The notes under the pieces were generated by a model, which did no database searches, was not told the DNA's origin, and saw only the letters and a program-made list of their open reading frames with translations. Source: Pyramidobacter sp. (GTDB lineage: Bacteria; Synergistota; Synergistia; Synergistales; Dethiosulfovibrionaceae). Taken from it: a stretch of DNA of 14,132 nt. Positions 5,839-12,663 of this stretch are shown one piece after another. Positions within the stretch are counted from its first letter, which is position 1; each line of letters opens with the position of its first letter. The position numbers and the translations under genes were made by a program. The stretch is from the NCBI GenBank assembly GCA_016286835.1, contig JAEEUD010000013.1, forward strand, positions 1-14,132, given 5' to 3'.

Positions 5839-6771
5839 TCACGCTCGGTCGATCATTTCGCCCTTTTCGAGGCGAATGCCTTTGAGCCAGGCGCTGCCGC
5901 CCATCGGCTTTTTGCCTTCCGGCTGCACACTGACGAGTTCGACGCTCCCCTCGCCGCAGGCCAGAAACGGCGCACCGTCTCGCTCAAAAAGAGTTCCCGC
6001 TTCGGCGGAAACGTCGCTGCGGCGCGTCGCAAGCGTTTTCACACGCTTGCCGCGAAAGATGAAATACGCACCGGGCGCGGGCTGGAGACCGCGAACAAGG
6101 TTGTGGACGACGCTTGCGCTTTTCGCCGGATCAAGCCGCGTTTCCGCCTTGTCGATCTTCGGCGCAACCGTCGCGGCAGAGTCGTCCTGAGGTGTCAGCT
6201 GCGCTTGCTGCGCACGCAGTTCTTCAAAATGCCCGACAAACAGCGAACTGCCGAGGACAGCGAGACGATCGAAGAGTTCGCCGGCCGTCTCGTTTTCGCT
6301 GATAGCCACACGCGCCTGCTGCCAGACGGGACCGGCGTCCATCTTCACGACGAGACGGAACAGCGTCACGCCTGTCTCCGCCGCGCCGTCGAGGACCGCG
6401 CGCTGCACGGGGGCCGCGCCGCGGTAGAGCGGCAGAAGCGAAGGATGGATGTTGATGCAGCCGCATCTCGGACTGTTCAGCCACGGTTCGCCGATTTTCT
6501 GGCCGAAGTCGATCACAAGAATTGCCTCGGGCGGCGTCGCGGCGAAGGTCGCTTTCAGCTCTTCGTCACGGTTGACCGACTGGGAATGACGCAGAGGCAA
6601 ACCGAGTTCCAGCGCCGCCTCTTCGACCGGCGAGGGCTTTGTTTTCAGGCCGCGACCGGCCACGCTGGGCGGAGCGGTGACGACAAGCGCGGGCGGATAG
6701 GCCCGCGCGATCTCGCGCAGGCAGCGGGCGGCAAAGTGTCCCGTGCCGAAAAACCAGATGTTCGCGCTCAT
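5839..6771 (-). CDS. fmt: Methionyl-tRNA formyltransferase
   Basis: A 310-residue enzyme that formylates Met-tRNA(fMet) with 10-formyl-tetrahydrofolate for translation initiation. The N-terminal hydrolase/formyltransferase domain (about 1-200) has the catalytic set Asn107, His109 (INIHPSLLP, 106-114) and Asp145 (KMDAG), and the YRGAAPVQ segment (116-123). The C-terminal tRNA-binding domain covers about 205-305, with the typical VRGLQPAPGAYF stretch. Length is normal for the family. Its ATG overlaps the def stop by four bases (ATGA), so the two are translationally coupled, as in many bacteria. A strong terminator follows. Where the family often has an Ala-Tyr-Gly motif, this copy reads IDFGQ (87-91), which looks like natural variation. 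Confidence 0.95.
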   Translation of the reverse strand: MSANIWFFGTGHFAARCLREIARAYPPALVVTAPPSVAGRGLKTKPSPVEEAALELGLPLRHSQSVNRDEELKATFAATPPEAILVIDFGQKIGEPWLNSPRCGCINIHPSLLPLYRGAAPVQRAVLDGAAETGVTLFRLVVKMDAGPVWQQARVAISENETAGELFDRLAVLGSSLFVGHFEELRAQQAQLTPQDDSAATVAPKIDKAETRLDPAKSASVVHNLVRGLQPAPGAYFIFRGKRVKTLATRRSDVSAEAGTLFERDGAPFLACGEGSVELVSVQPEGKKPMGGSAWLKGIRLEKGEMIDRA

Positions 6772-7250
6772 GAGCGGTTTTTGAGCAGCTTTTTACGGAT
6801 CATCTCGCGCCTGATGGGCGAAAAATGATCGATCAGGAGCTTACCCTCAAGGTGCTCAAGCTCGTGCTGGAACGCGCGCGCGGTAAAGCCCTCCGCTTCG
6901 TAGCGGCGCGGCGCTCCCGTCTCGTCCTGGCACTCGACGACGACGCGCGCGGCACGCTTGATCTCGCCGAAGATGCCGGGAAAGCTCAGGCATCCCTCTT
7001 CGCCGCCCTGCTCTCCCTCCATCGAGACGATGCGGGGATTGACGAGCACGTAGCGCGTGCCTTCGATGCAGACGACGGCAATCTTTTTCGACACGCCAAC
7101 CTGCGGCGCGGCGATGCCTACGCCGTCGTCGTCCTTCATGACGATCGTCATCTCGTCCACAAAGGTTTTCAGGTCGGGACCGAAATCCGTGACCGGCTTT
7201 GTCGGTTTTCTCAGCACAGGATCGGGGAATTCAACGATTCTCAGACGCAT
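6768..7250 (-). CDS. def: Peptide deformylase
   Basis: A 160-residue metalloenzyme that removes the N-formyl group from new proteins. All three family motifs are present: GVGIAAPQVG (43-52), EGCLS (85-89) with metal ligand Cys87, and HELEH (129-133) with His129 and His133 as ligands and Glu130 as the catalytic base. The third motif reads HELEH where many members have HExDH, a mild variation. GAGGAGG lies about 13 bases before the ATG at 7250, a rather long spacing. It overlaps fmt by four bases downstream and lies 54 bases after the stop of an unknown gene on the same strand. The def-fmt pairing is classical. Confidence 0.95.
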   Translation of the reverse strand: MRLRIVEFPDPVLRKPTKPVTDFGPDLKTFVDEMTIVMKDDDGVGIAAPQVGVSKKIAVVCIEGTRYVLVNPRIVSMEGEQGGEEGCLSFPGIFGEIKRAARVVVECQDETGAPRRYEAEGFTARAFQHELEHLEGKLLIDHFSPIRREMIRKKLLKNRS

Positions 7251-7304
7251 TGTTTCTCTGTTTCCTCCTCAAAAAACTGTATTCTCTGCCGTTTTTGCGG
7301 CGTT

Positions 7305-7925
7305 TTACCCTTTGCGCCAGTATTTTTCGTCCTCAACGGGAAAGAGCTCGGAGCTGAACGAGTCGATCTCGCGCACCACGTCGAACATTCCCCGCGCGGC
7401 GATCAGCGCGTCGTGAAAGTCGATCAGCGCCTGCGCGCGTTCGACCCGACGTTCGGCTGCCATCGAGGCAGGGAGTTCGCTGAACGTGATCTCCAGATCG
7501 TCCTCGGCCGCGCCCTGATAACGCGAACCGAGCAGCTGCCGCTTGTGCGACCAGTCGAGCCGGTCAGCGGCGCAGCGGCAGAGCGAACCGAGAAAGACGC
7601 GGCTTTCCTCCAGCCCTTCAAACTGGCTCGCGCCGGCCGTGCACAGCGTGCGCAGGACGGCTGCGGCGCGGCGGGCAAGGACGAGCGCCTTGAAGAACTG
7701 TTTCGTCTCCGGGCCGCGCTTCACCACCGCGTTCGCGGCGGCGCTCTCCGCCAGTTCGTCGATCACATCGGCGCGGCGGGCCGATTGCAGGGCGGCAGCG
7801 GGCAGGTCGTTGTCGAACGCGGCCGCCGCGCTGTCGAGCGTGAACGCGAACGCCCGCAGGAATTCAAGAAAACATTTTTGAGCGGCCGTGAGGTCTTTTC
7901 GCTCAAAAAATTCAGGTCGGATCAT
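7305..7925 (-). CDS. Helical protein of unknown function upstream of def
   Basis: A 206-residue protein I do not recognise. It is rich in alanine, leucine and charged residues and should be almost entirely alpha-helical. It has no signal peptide and no clear membrane span. A faint resemblance to PhoU/DUF47-type helical bundles (for example ARRADVIDELAE near the middle) is only an impression. The ATG at 7925 was chosen because GGCGGTGA lies just upstream; an ATG at 7994 and a GTG three codons upstream of 7925 are alternatives, the former falling inside the proposed promoter. It is the first gene of the unit continuing to def and fmt, 54 bases away, so it may be co-expressed with them. A real gene is supported by start signal, position and a consistent frame. 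The antisense frame over it is judged a shadow. Confidence 0.65.
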   Translation of the reverse strand: MIRPEFFERKDLTAAQKCFLEFLRAFAFTLDSAAAAFDNDLPAAALQSARRADVIDELAESAAANAVVKRGPETKQFFKALVLARRAAAVLRTLCTAGASQFEGLEESRVFLGSLCRCAADRLDWSHKRQLLGSRYQGAAEDDLEITFSELPASMAAERRVERAQALIDFHDALIAARGMFDVVREIDSFSSELFPVEDEKYWRKG

Positions 7926-7946
7926 TTCATTCACCGCCGTTTCGGG

Positions 7947-7952
7947 TATAAT
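7947..7952 (+). promoter_or_regulatory. -10 box candidate for the rightward operon
   Basis: A perfect TATAAT on the plus strand, about 87 bases before the hydroxyacid dehydrogenase ATG. A start near 7959 would place the palindrome at 7964-7984 immediately downstream. No good -35 hexamer is seen 16-18 bases upstream, so the call rests on the -10 and position. Confidence 0.4.
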
Positions 7953-7963
7953 GAGAAGCGCCC

Positions 7964-7984
7964 GCGCGAAAACATTTTTCGCGC
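7964..7984. repeat. Perfect 9-bp inverted repeat between two facing promoters
   Basis: Arms GCGCGAAAA (7964-7972) and TTTTCGCGC (7976-7984) pair perfectly around CAT. The site lies between a plus-strand TATAAT (7947-7952) and a minus-strand TATAAT (7993-7998). It may be a repressor operator serving both directions or an RNA hairpin in both leaders. There is no T-run long enough for a terminator. Confidence 0.5.
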
Positions 7985-7992
7985 CTTTGCAC

Positions 7993-7998
7993 ATTATA
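7993..7998 (-). promoter_or_regulatory. -10 box candidate for the leftward unknown-def-fmt unit
   Basis: A perfect TATAAT on the minus strand, 68 bases before the ATG at 7925. The region 16-18 bases upstream is T-rich but has no good TTGACA match. The start point near 7986 would put the palindrome in the first bases of the transcript. Confidence 0.4.
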
Positions 7999-8038
7999 TG
8001 CCAACACGGGGCAAAAAAGAAAGGAGCAATCGCGCCTC

Positions 8039-9025
8039 ATGAAAAAAGTCATATCGATCGCCGCGAAGCTGAAAAAGAAGCTGGCTCCGCTTGTCGATAA
8101 AAAGCTGGCCGGCTGCGAGGTGATCTGGCTTGAAGAGCTGGACGAAAACGCCCGCCGCGAGGCCATCCTCAGATCGGATGCGATGCTGGCCGCGCTCCTG
8201 ACCGTCGAACTTTCGCCCGAAGAAAAGCAGCTGCTCGGTAATCTGAAAATGGTCCAGACGATGTCGGCCGGCGTGGATCAGATCGACTTTTCCGCGCTGC
8301 CCGAGGGCGTCAGACTGTACAGCAACACTGGCGGCTGGGCGCACGGCATGGCCGAGCACGCTCTGGCGATGGCCATGGCCTGCCTGCGGATGCTTCGCCC
8401 GCAGACGGAAGCGCTGGCCTGCGGCAAATTTGACATCTACGGCTACCCCATGCGCCTGATCTCGCAATGCCGCACGCTGATCGTCGGCTTCGGCGGCATC
8501 GGCCGCGAGGCGGCGAAACTGTTCAGGGCCCTCGGCGGCACGGTCGAAGCAGTCGGACGCACGGCGCCGCAAAGCGAACTGCTGGCCCGCGGCTGGGCCA
8601 TGGCCGACATCGACGAAGCGTTCAAAGGCGCCGACATCGTACTGCTGACGCTGCCCTGCACCAACGAAACGCGGAACATGATCAACGCCCGCACGCTCGC
8701 GCTGATGAAGGAAGACGCGACGCTCGTGAACGTTGCCCGCGCCGGCCTGATCGAAAGGGCTGCGCTGGAAGCACACCTGAAAGCGCATCCGCGCTTCTTC
8801 GCGGCGCTCGACGTGTGGTGGAAGGAACGCAGCGCCTGGCCTGCCGACGGCGACAGCCTGCTGGCGCTGCCCAACGTGATCGGCACGGCGCATAACTCCT
8901 ACATGTCGCCGAGCGCCAGCGCCGAAGCTGCCGAAAGCGCTCTCGACAACATCGCCGCGTTCCTCGAGGGCCGCCCCGTCAAAGGGCGCGTGCGGATCGA
9001 CGAATACGTCGACGCGGGAGTATAG
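8039..9025 (+). CDS. D-isomer-specific 2-hydroxyacid dehydrogenase family protein
   Basis: A 328-residue NAD(P)-dependent oxidoreductase. The catalytic domain is split around a Rossmann domain whose dinucleotide loop is GFGGIG (150-155). The catalytic triad appears as Arg234 (NVARAGL), Glu263 (DVWWKERS) and His285 (GTAHNS). An AAGGAG lies 12 bases before the ATG at 8039. The gene starts the rightward operon and ends 3 bases before exonuclease III. Members reduce 2-oxoacids or oxidise D-hydroxyacids; the substrate here cannot be read from sequence. The TAHNSYMSPSASAEAAE tail resembles a subgroup acting on small or phosphonate-like acids only vaguely, so no specific name is given. Confidence 0.87.
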   Translation: MKKVISIAAKLKKKLAPLVDKKLAGCEVIWLEELDENARREAILRSDAMLAALLTVELSPEEKQLLGNLKMVQTMSAGVDQIDFSALPEGVRLYSNTGGWAHGMAEHALAMAMACLRMLRPQTEALACGKFDIYGYPMRLISQCRTLIVGFGGIGREAAKLFRALGGTVEAVGRTAPQSELLARGWAMADIDEAFKGADIVLLTLPCTNETRNMINARTLALMKEDATLVNVARAGLIERAALEAHLKAHPRFFAALDVWWKERSAWPADGDSLLALPNVIGTAHNSYMSPSASAEAAESALDNIAAFLEGRPVKGRVRIDEYVDAGV

Positions 9026-9028
9026 GCC

Positions 9029-9796
9029 ATGCGCATCGCCACGTTCAACGTCAACTCGCTGCGCAGCCGCCTGCCGATCCTCGAACGTTGGTTGCCGTCT
9101 TCCGGCGTCGACGTGCTCGCCGCGCAGGAGACGAAAGCACAGGACGCGGATTTTCCGCTTTCCGCCGTCGAAGCGCTCGGCTACACGGCCGTCTTTCGCG
9201 GCGAAAAGTCGTACAACGGCGTCGCCATCCTCAGCAAAACCGCGCCCGATGAGGTGATCCACGGTTTTGACGAAGGCGAGCCTGTCTGGGACACAAGAAT
9301 GATCGCCGCCCGCTTCGGCGGTTTGTGGGTGCTCAACACCTACGTGCCGCAGGGCAAAGAGATCACGCATCCCGACTATCAGGCCAAGAAAGAGTTTTTG
9401 AAACGCGCCGCCGCGTTTGCCGAACGTTTCACAAACGAAAAGCTGCTCTGGCTGGGCGACCTCAACGTGGCACCGACCGAGCTGGACGTGACCAATCCGA
9501 AGAACAAGCAGGACCACGTCTGCTTCGTCAAAGAGCTGCGCGATCTGTTTGCCGGCCTGTGCGCGCCGTTTCTGACCGACCTGCTGCGCCAGCACCATCC
9601 TGATGAAGAGCTGTATTCCTTCTTCGACTACCGCGTCAAAAACGCCCTTGCGCGCAACATCGGCTGGCGCATCGACCACATGCTCGCAACGCCGCCGCTT
9701 GCGCCGCTGTGTACAGCCTGCTGGATCGACACCGAACCGCGAGGCTGGGAAAAGCCGTCGGACCACACGCCGATGCTGGCGGACTTTGAACTGTAA
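9029..9796 (+). CDS. xth: Exodeoxyribonuclease III (AP endonuclease)
   Basis: A 255-residue DNA repair nuclease that cuts at abasic sites and trims 3' ends. Family signatures are all visible: FNVNSLRSR (6-14, Asn7), QETK (33-36, metal ligand Glu34), YNGVAI (62-67), LNTYVPQG (102-109), GDLNVAP (143-149, Asp144 and Asn146), GWRIDH (212-217) and SDHTP (244-248, Asp245/His246). Length is normal. GGGAG lies about 8 bases before the ATG and only 3 bases separate it from the previous stop, so it is in the same operon as the dehydrogenase. No odd features. Confidence 0.95.
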   Translation: MRIATFNVNSLRSRLPILERWLPSSGVDVLAAQETKAQDADFPLSAVEALGYTAVFRGEKSYNGVAILSKTAPDEVIHGFDEGEPVWDTRMIAARFGGLWVLNTYVPQGKEITHPDYQAKKEFLKRAAAFAERFTNEKLLWLGDLNVAPTELDVTNPKNKQDHVCFVKELRDLFAGLCAPFLTDLLRQHHPDEELYSFFDYRVKNALARNIGWRIDHMLATPPLAPLCTACWIDTEPRGWEKPSDHTPMLADFEL

Positions 9797-9806
9797 TTCA
9801 AATCCG

Positions 9807-9879
9807 ACACGAAGGCATGAAGATACAAAGGGAAAACAGGGAAAATCTTTCAAACGTGAACCTCTTCGCGCCTTCGCTG
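9807..9879. repeat. Degenerate octamer repeat in inverted arrangement
   Basis: Three tandem octamers on the plus strand (ACACGAAG 9807-9814, GCATGAAG 9815-9822, ATACAAAG 9823-9830) are followed by GGAAAAC. Two octamers of the same type lie on the minus strand (CAGCGAAG 9872-9879, GCGCGAAG 9864-9871). The whole forms an imperfect inverted element in the 131-base gap between exonuclease III and the ProRS-like gene. A similar three-octamer array is found at 12564-12593. The pattern resembles dispersed CACGAAG-type intergenic repeats known from many bacterial genomes; its function is unknown. Confidence 0.5.
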
Positions 9880-9927
9880 CCACCCTGGACTCAAATTATT
9901 GACCTTCACAGAAAAGAGACGATACAC

Positions 9928-11427
9928 ATGAAATGGATGAGCGAACTGCTCCTGCCCGTCTCGCGCGGCAAGCCCGGCAAGATCCGTGACCGCGGTCTGG
10001 GGCGCATCGTTCAGGGCGGTTACGCGCTCTGGAACCCCAACGACGGGACCGTGATCCTCACGCCGATGGGAAAAGAGCTGTACAGTCGTGCCGAAAAATT
10101 CCTGCTGAACGCGCTTTCCGGCTTCAACCCGCAGCCCATCGACACGTGCGGATCGTCGCGCGGCGCACTTGACGCCGCCGTGCGCGTGGTGCGCCGCGCC
10201 GGCGACCTGCCTCTGCTTCTGGCCGAGCGGACGCGCGACCGTCTGGAACTGCTCGGTCTTCATGCCGACGCCGAGGCGGCCATGGAGATGTGCTCCGACG
10301 CCCTGCGTGCGACCGGCAGCGCCGTGTGCGCCTTCGATGTGCGCCTGCGCCGCGCCGACCGTCTGCTTGAGACGGGATACGCCATCGAGCTCTGCGCACG
10401 CACCGAGACGCCCATGCGCAGCGAAAACGGTTTTGCCTGCCCCGACTGCGGCTGGCTCGGCTTCGCCGACACGCCCTGCCGCCATGACGGCGAAGAGCTC
10501 GCCAAAAGCGAGCCGGCAGAACTGACACTGACGCCCACGCCCGACTGCTCCACGATCGAAGACCTGTGCGCGTTTTTCGGCATCTCTCCGGCGCAGACCG
10601 TGAAGTGCATGATCTACGCCGTCGAAGGACGCGGCCTCATCGCCGTCATCCTGCGCGGCGACCGCCAGGTCAGTCTGGAAAAGGTTCGCGCGGCACTGGG
10701 CGGCGGCGCCGTACGCCCCGCCGAACGGAGCGAGCTGGCCGTCGCCATGGGCGATTCGGCCGGCTACATGGGCCCCGTCGGACTGCCCGCGGCCGTGACG
10801 CTGCTGGCCGACGCAAGCGTTCCTGGCGTACAGAATGTTGTCGTCGGTGCGAACAAAGCCGGCTATCATTACACTGGCGCATGCTGGGGGCGCGACTTTG
10901 AGACGAGCAGCGTCTTCGACCTCGCCCTCGTTCAGGAAGGCGACCGTTGCCCCGTCTGCGGCTCTCCGCTGAAAGCAGCCGAGCTGCGCCGCGTCGCCCG
11001 CTTCCACCCCGTCGATCCGGTCTGCGCCGCCGAGCCCTCACTGACCTTCTTCAACGGCCAGAGAAAAGCGCACGTGCCCGCGTGGAGCGCGGAACTCGAC
11101 CTGACCGCTTTCCTGTCCGCCGTCGCCGAATCCTGCGACACCCTGCCGCGCGAGCTGGCCCCGTTTGACACGTTCGTCTGCTGGGACGGCGACGAGGCGC
11201 CTGCGGCCCTTTCGCGCGTCATCGAGGCCCTTGAAGGCCGCGGCCTGTCCGTCGTCGCCGACGACCGCGGCGGAAAAGCCGCCGACCGCGAGGCCGAAGC
11301 TGCTGCACTGATGCCCCCGCAGACCGTGCGTTTTTCCGCCGGCGACGCTCCCGCGCTGACCGTGACCGAAAACGGCGCCTCGCGCGAATACGAGATCGAA
11401 GCGTTCATCGCCTCGCCCGAGGCGTAA
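9928..11427 (+). CDS. Degenerate prolyl-tRNA synthetase paralogue with a YbaK-type editing domain
   Basis: A 499-residue protein that follows bacterial-type prolyl-tRNA synthetase along its length but is about 70 residues shorter. The N-terminus (MKW...LLP, 1-10; about 25-60) matches the synthetase start. The insertion (editing) domain, about 205-330, looks intact, with TVK (224-226, Lys226), the GPVGLP loop (282-287) and His314 (AGYHYTG). The C-terminal 412-495 follows the anticodon-binding domain (VVADDRG, 442-448). In contrast, the stretches that should hold the class II catalytic motif 2 (arginine-rich FRDE-like), the GPTHEE block and motif 3 (GIG...R) are missing or unrecognisable. Cys pairs CPDC (171-174) and CPVC (341-344) could bind zinc. 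It is probably unable to charge tRNA and may act as an editing factor on mischarged tRNA(Pro). ATG 9928 was chosen over 9817, which begins inside a repeat. The ribosome site is weak (AAAGAG). Confidence 0.8.
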   Translation: MKWMSELLLPVSRGKPGKIRDRGLGRIVQGGYALWNPNDGTVILTPMGKELYSRAEKFLLNALSGFNPQPIDTCGSSRGALDAAVRVVRRAGDLPLLLAERTRDRLELLGLHADAEAAMEMCSDALRATGSAVCAFDVRLRRADRLLETGYAIELCARTETPMRSENGFACPDCGWLGFADTPCRHDGEELAKSEPAELTLTPTPDCSTIEDLCAFFGISPAQTVKCMIYAVEGRGLIAVILRGDRQVSLEKVRAALGGGAVRPAERSELAVAMGDSAGYMGPVGLPAAVTLLADASVPGVQNVVVGANKAGYHYTGACWGRDFETSSVFDLALVQEGDRCPVCGSPLKAAELRRVARFHPVDPVCAAEPSLTFFNGQRKAHVPAWSAELDLTAFLSAVAESCDTLPRELAPFDTFVCWDGDEAPAALSRVIEALEGRGLSVVADDRGGKAADREAEAAALMPPQTVRFSAGDAPALTVTENGASREYEIEAFIASPEA

Positions 11428-11460
11428 CGTCATAATCATTTACTCAAAGGAGAGTCCATC

Positions 11461-11862
11461 ATGAGAAAAAGCCTCAGACTGAAACGCCTGCTCATCTCCG
11501 TCGTGCTGCTGCTGTGCGGCGTTTTCGCGCTCTATCCGTACCTCGCCTCGCGCCCCATGCGCAATCTGCGCAGGAGCGTGTCCGGACTGGAAAAGACGCA
11601 GGCGCAGTCCGTGCTCGGCGCGCTCGCTCTGGGCGAGAACATCGCCGCACGCGCCCGCGCCCTTGCCGCCAAAGGCGAGAACAAAGACGCTCTGACCGAT
11701 CTGGCCGAGCAGCTTGAAAAAGAGACAAAACAGCTGAAAACCGCGCTGCTGACCATGTCCGAACGGGCCACGAAGCTCACCGAGGAAGCCGCACGCCTTT
11801 ACGCCCCGCTTGACGAGCGTTTGAACCGCGTCATTCTGAGCATGACGGAAGGAGCCAAATAA
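11461..11862 (+). CDS. Small membrane-anchored coiled-coil protein, unknown function
   Basis: A 133-residue protein I do not recognise. A positively charged start (MRKSLRLKR) is followed by a hydrophobic helix at about 8-28, with basic residues on both sides. The rest (about 35-130) is Ala/Leu/Glu/Lys-rich with heptad-like spacing, so a coiled coil is likely. The first segment is probably an uncleaved membrane anchor; the side of the coiled coil cannot be fixed. AGGAG lies 8-9 bases before the ATG at 11461. It starts 33 bases after the ProRS-like gene and is one base before the next gene, so all three are likely one transcript. Confidence 0.72.
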   Translation: MRKSLRLKRLLISVVLLLCGVFALYPYLASRPMRNLRRSVSGLEKTQAQSVLGALALGENIAARARALAAKGENKDALTDLAEQLEKETKQLKTALLTMSERATKLTEEAARLYAPLDERLNRVILSMTEGAK

Positions 11863-11863
11863 C

Positions 11864-12331
11864 ATGCCGTTCGACCTCACCCCCGAAAACGCCGCGCGTT
11901 TCAGCCGCGATGCCAGCGCCCTGGTGCGCGGCTACATCGCCGCGCAGAACGATGTGTTCAAGTTCTCGTTCATGCGCGCTCTCGGCCTGAAAAAGCCTGA
12001 CGCCGCCAAAGCCGCCGCAGACGCTTCTCCCCTGCTCGACAAGACGCACGCCATGCTCGAAGAGGTGCGCGAGCTGAAACTGGACGCCAACGAGCCCCTC
12101 GGCGCCTTCTTCATGACCATGCGCCCCTACCTGCGCGCGCTCGAAGAGGCGATGACGTTCTTCATCAACTTCTGCGGCAAGATCGACACCGCCCAGAAAG
12201 ATCAGCACAGCCGCTACTGGAAGGAAACTTACAAAGCCGACCTGCTCGAGCTCCAGCATAAAGAGCAGGAATACCTGAAGATCGGCCTCGAACTGAACGA
12301 GAAATGGAAGGCGCTGAAAGGCGCGCAGTAA
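11864..12331 (+). CDS. Small helical cytosolic protein, unknown function
   Basis: A 155-residue protein without a recognised family. It has no signal peptide or obvious membrane span. It is mostly helical, with a conserved-looking aromatic centre (FFMTMRPYLRALEEAMTFF, about 83-101) and a charged C-terminal helix rich in Lys/Glu (about 120-152). One base separates it from the membrane protein upstream, whose last codons contain its ribosome site AAGGAG, so translation is coupled. The pair could form a membrane-linked complex, which is inference from coupling only. It is the last gene before a palindromic repeat and a terminator. Confidence 0.72.
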   Translation: MPFDLTPENAARFSRDASALVRGYIAAQNDVFKFSFMRALGLKKPDAAKAAADASPLLDKTHAMLEEVRELKLDANEPLGAFFMTMRPYLRALEEAMTFFINFCGKIDTAQKDQHSRYWKETYKADLLELQHKEQEYLKIGLELNEKWKALKGAQ

Positions 12332-12342
12332 CTGATACCCAA

Positions 12343-12387
12343 CCGTAGGGACGGGCTCATGTGCCCGCCCGAGCCTGCTCACGGCTC
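12343..12387. repeat. REP-like palindromic repeat
   Basis: A hairpin pairs GGG-A-CGGGC (12348-12356) with GCCCG-CCC (12363-12370) around TCATGT, with one bulged A. A second small stem follows, GAGCC (12371-12375) with GGCTC (12383-12387). The string starting CGTAGGGACGGGC resembles GC-rich intergenic palindromes scattered in many anaerobe genomes. It lies 12 bases after the last gene of the rightward operon. Confidence 0.5.
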
Positions 12388-12404
12388 CGCAATTTCAGAC
12401 ACAC

Positions 12405-12464
12405 ACAAAACAGCCGGAACACGATAGACCTTTTTCACAGTCCCCCGCGTTCCGGCTGTTTTGT
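12405..12464 (+). terminator. Terminator with 16-bp perfect stem, probably bidirectional
   Basis: ACAAAACAGCCGGAAC (12405-12420) pairs perfectly with 12449-12464 around a 28-base loop. The rightward side ends in TTTTGTTTCTC and the leftward side in TTTTGTGTG, so it can stop transcripts from either direction. It sits about 75 bases after the last gene of the rightward operon, in the convergent gap before rnc. The loop is longer than usual. Confidence 0.75.
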
Positions 12465-12622
12465 TTCTCAAGATGATTTTACCTTCGACACAAGTTCCGC
12501 AATCTGACTGCAAAGCGTTTACAAATAGATCTCAAGGATTTCTTATACGATTTCATTATAATTGTTTTTCTTAGTCTCTTTGTGACTTCGTGTTATAGTT
12601 TTTGAATCTGTCTTTGCATAAA
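12465..12622. other. AT-rich convergent intergenic DNA with an octamer repeat
   Basis: No gene is seen. On the minus strand, 12593-12564 carries ACACGAAG, TCACAAAG and AGACTAAG in tandem, followed by AAAAAC. This unit structure matches the array at 9807-9837. Otherwise nothing was recognised. Confidence 0.45.
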
Positions 12623-12656
12623 ACATCGGCCGTCGGGAAAGCCCGGCGGCCGATGT
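12619..12656 (-). terminator. Rho-independent terminator after rnc
   Basis: A ten-base stem (12623-12632 with 12647-12656) extends into an inner four-base stem (12634-12637 with 12642-12645). A TTTTATG stretch follows on the minus strand. It lies 7 bases after the rnc stop. Confidence 0.82.
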
Positions 12657-12663
12657 AACGTTC

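Noticed and set aside
7288..7301. GCCG...CGGC small hairpin between the unknown gene and def as a terminator
   Set aside because: The stem is only four or five bases and the T-run is more than 10 bases away. def would be cut off from its likely promoter.
6825..8042. 405-codon plus-strand open frame
   Set aside because: Antisense to def and the unknown helical gene. The product is low-complexity Arg/Val/Asp-rich, and def has all three family motifs.
7994..9883. 629-codon minus-strand open frame
   Set aside because: It lies antisense to the dehydrogenase and exonuclease III genes, which carry complete catalytic motifs. Its product is Arg/Val/His/Asp-rich with no motif and no ribosome site, as expected for a GC-rich antisense shadow.
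9850..11007. 385-codon minus-strand open frame
   Set aside because: Antisense to the ProRS-like gene, which shows clear homology along its length. The shadow has no motif.
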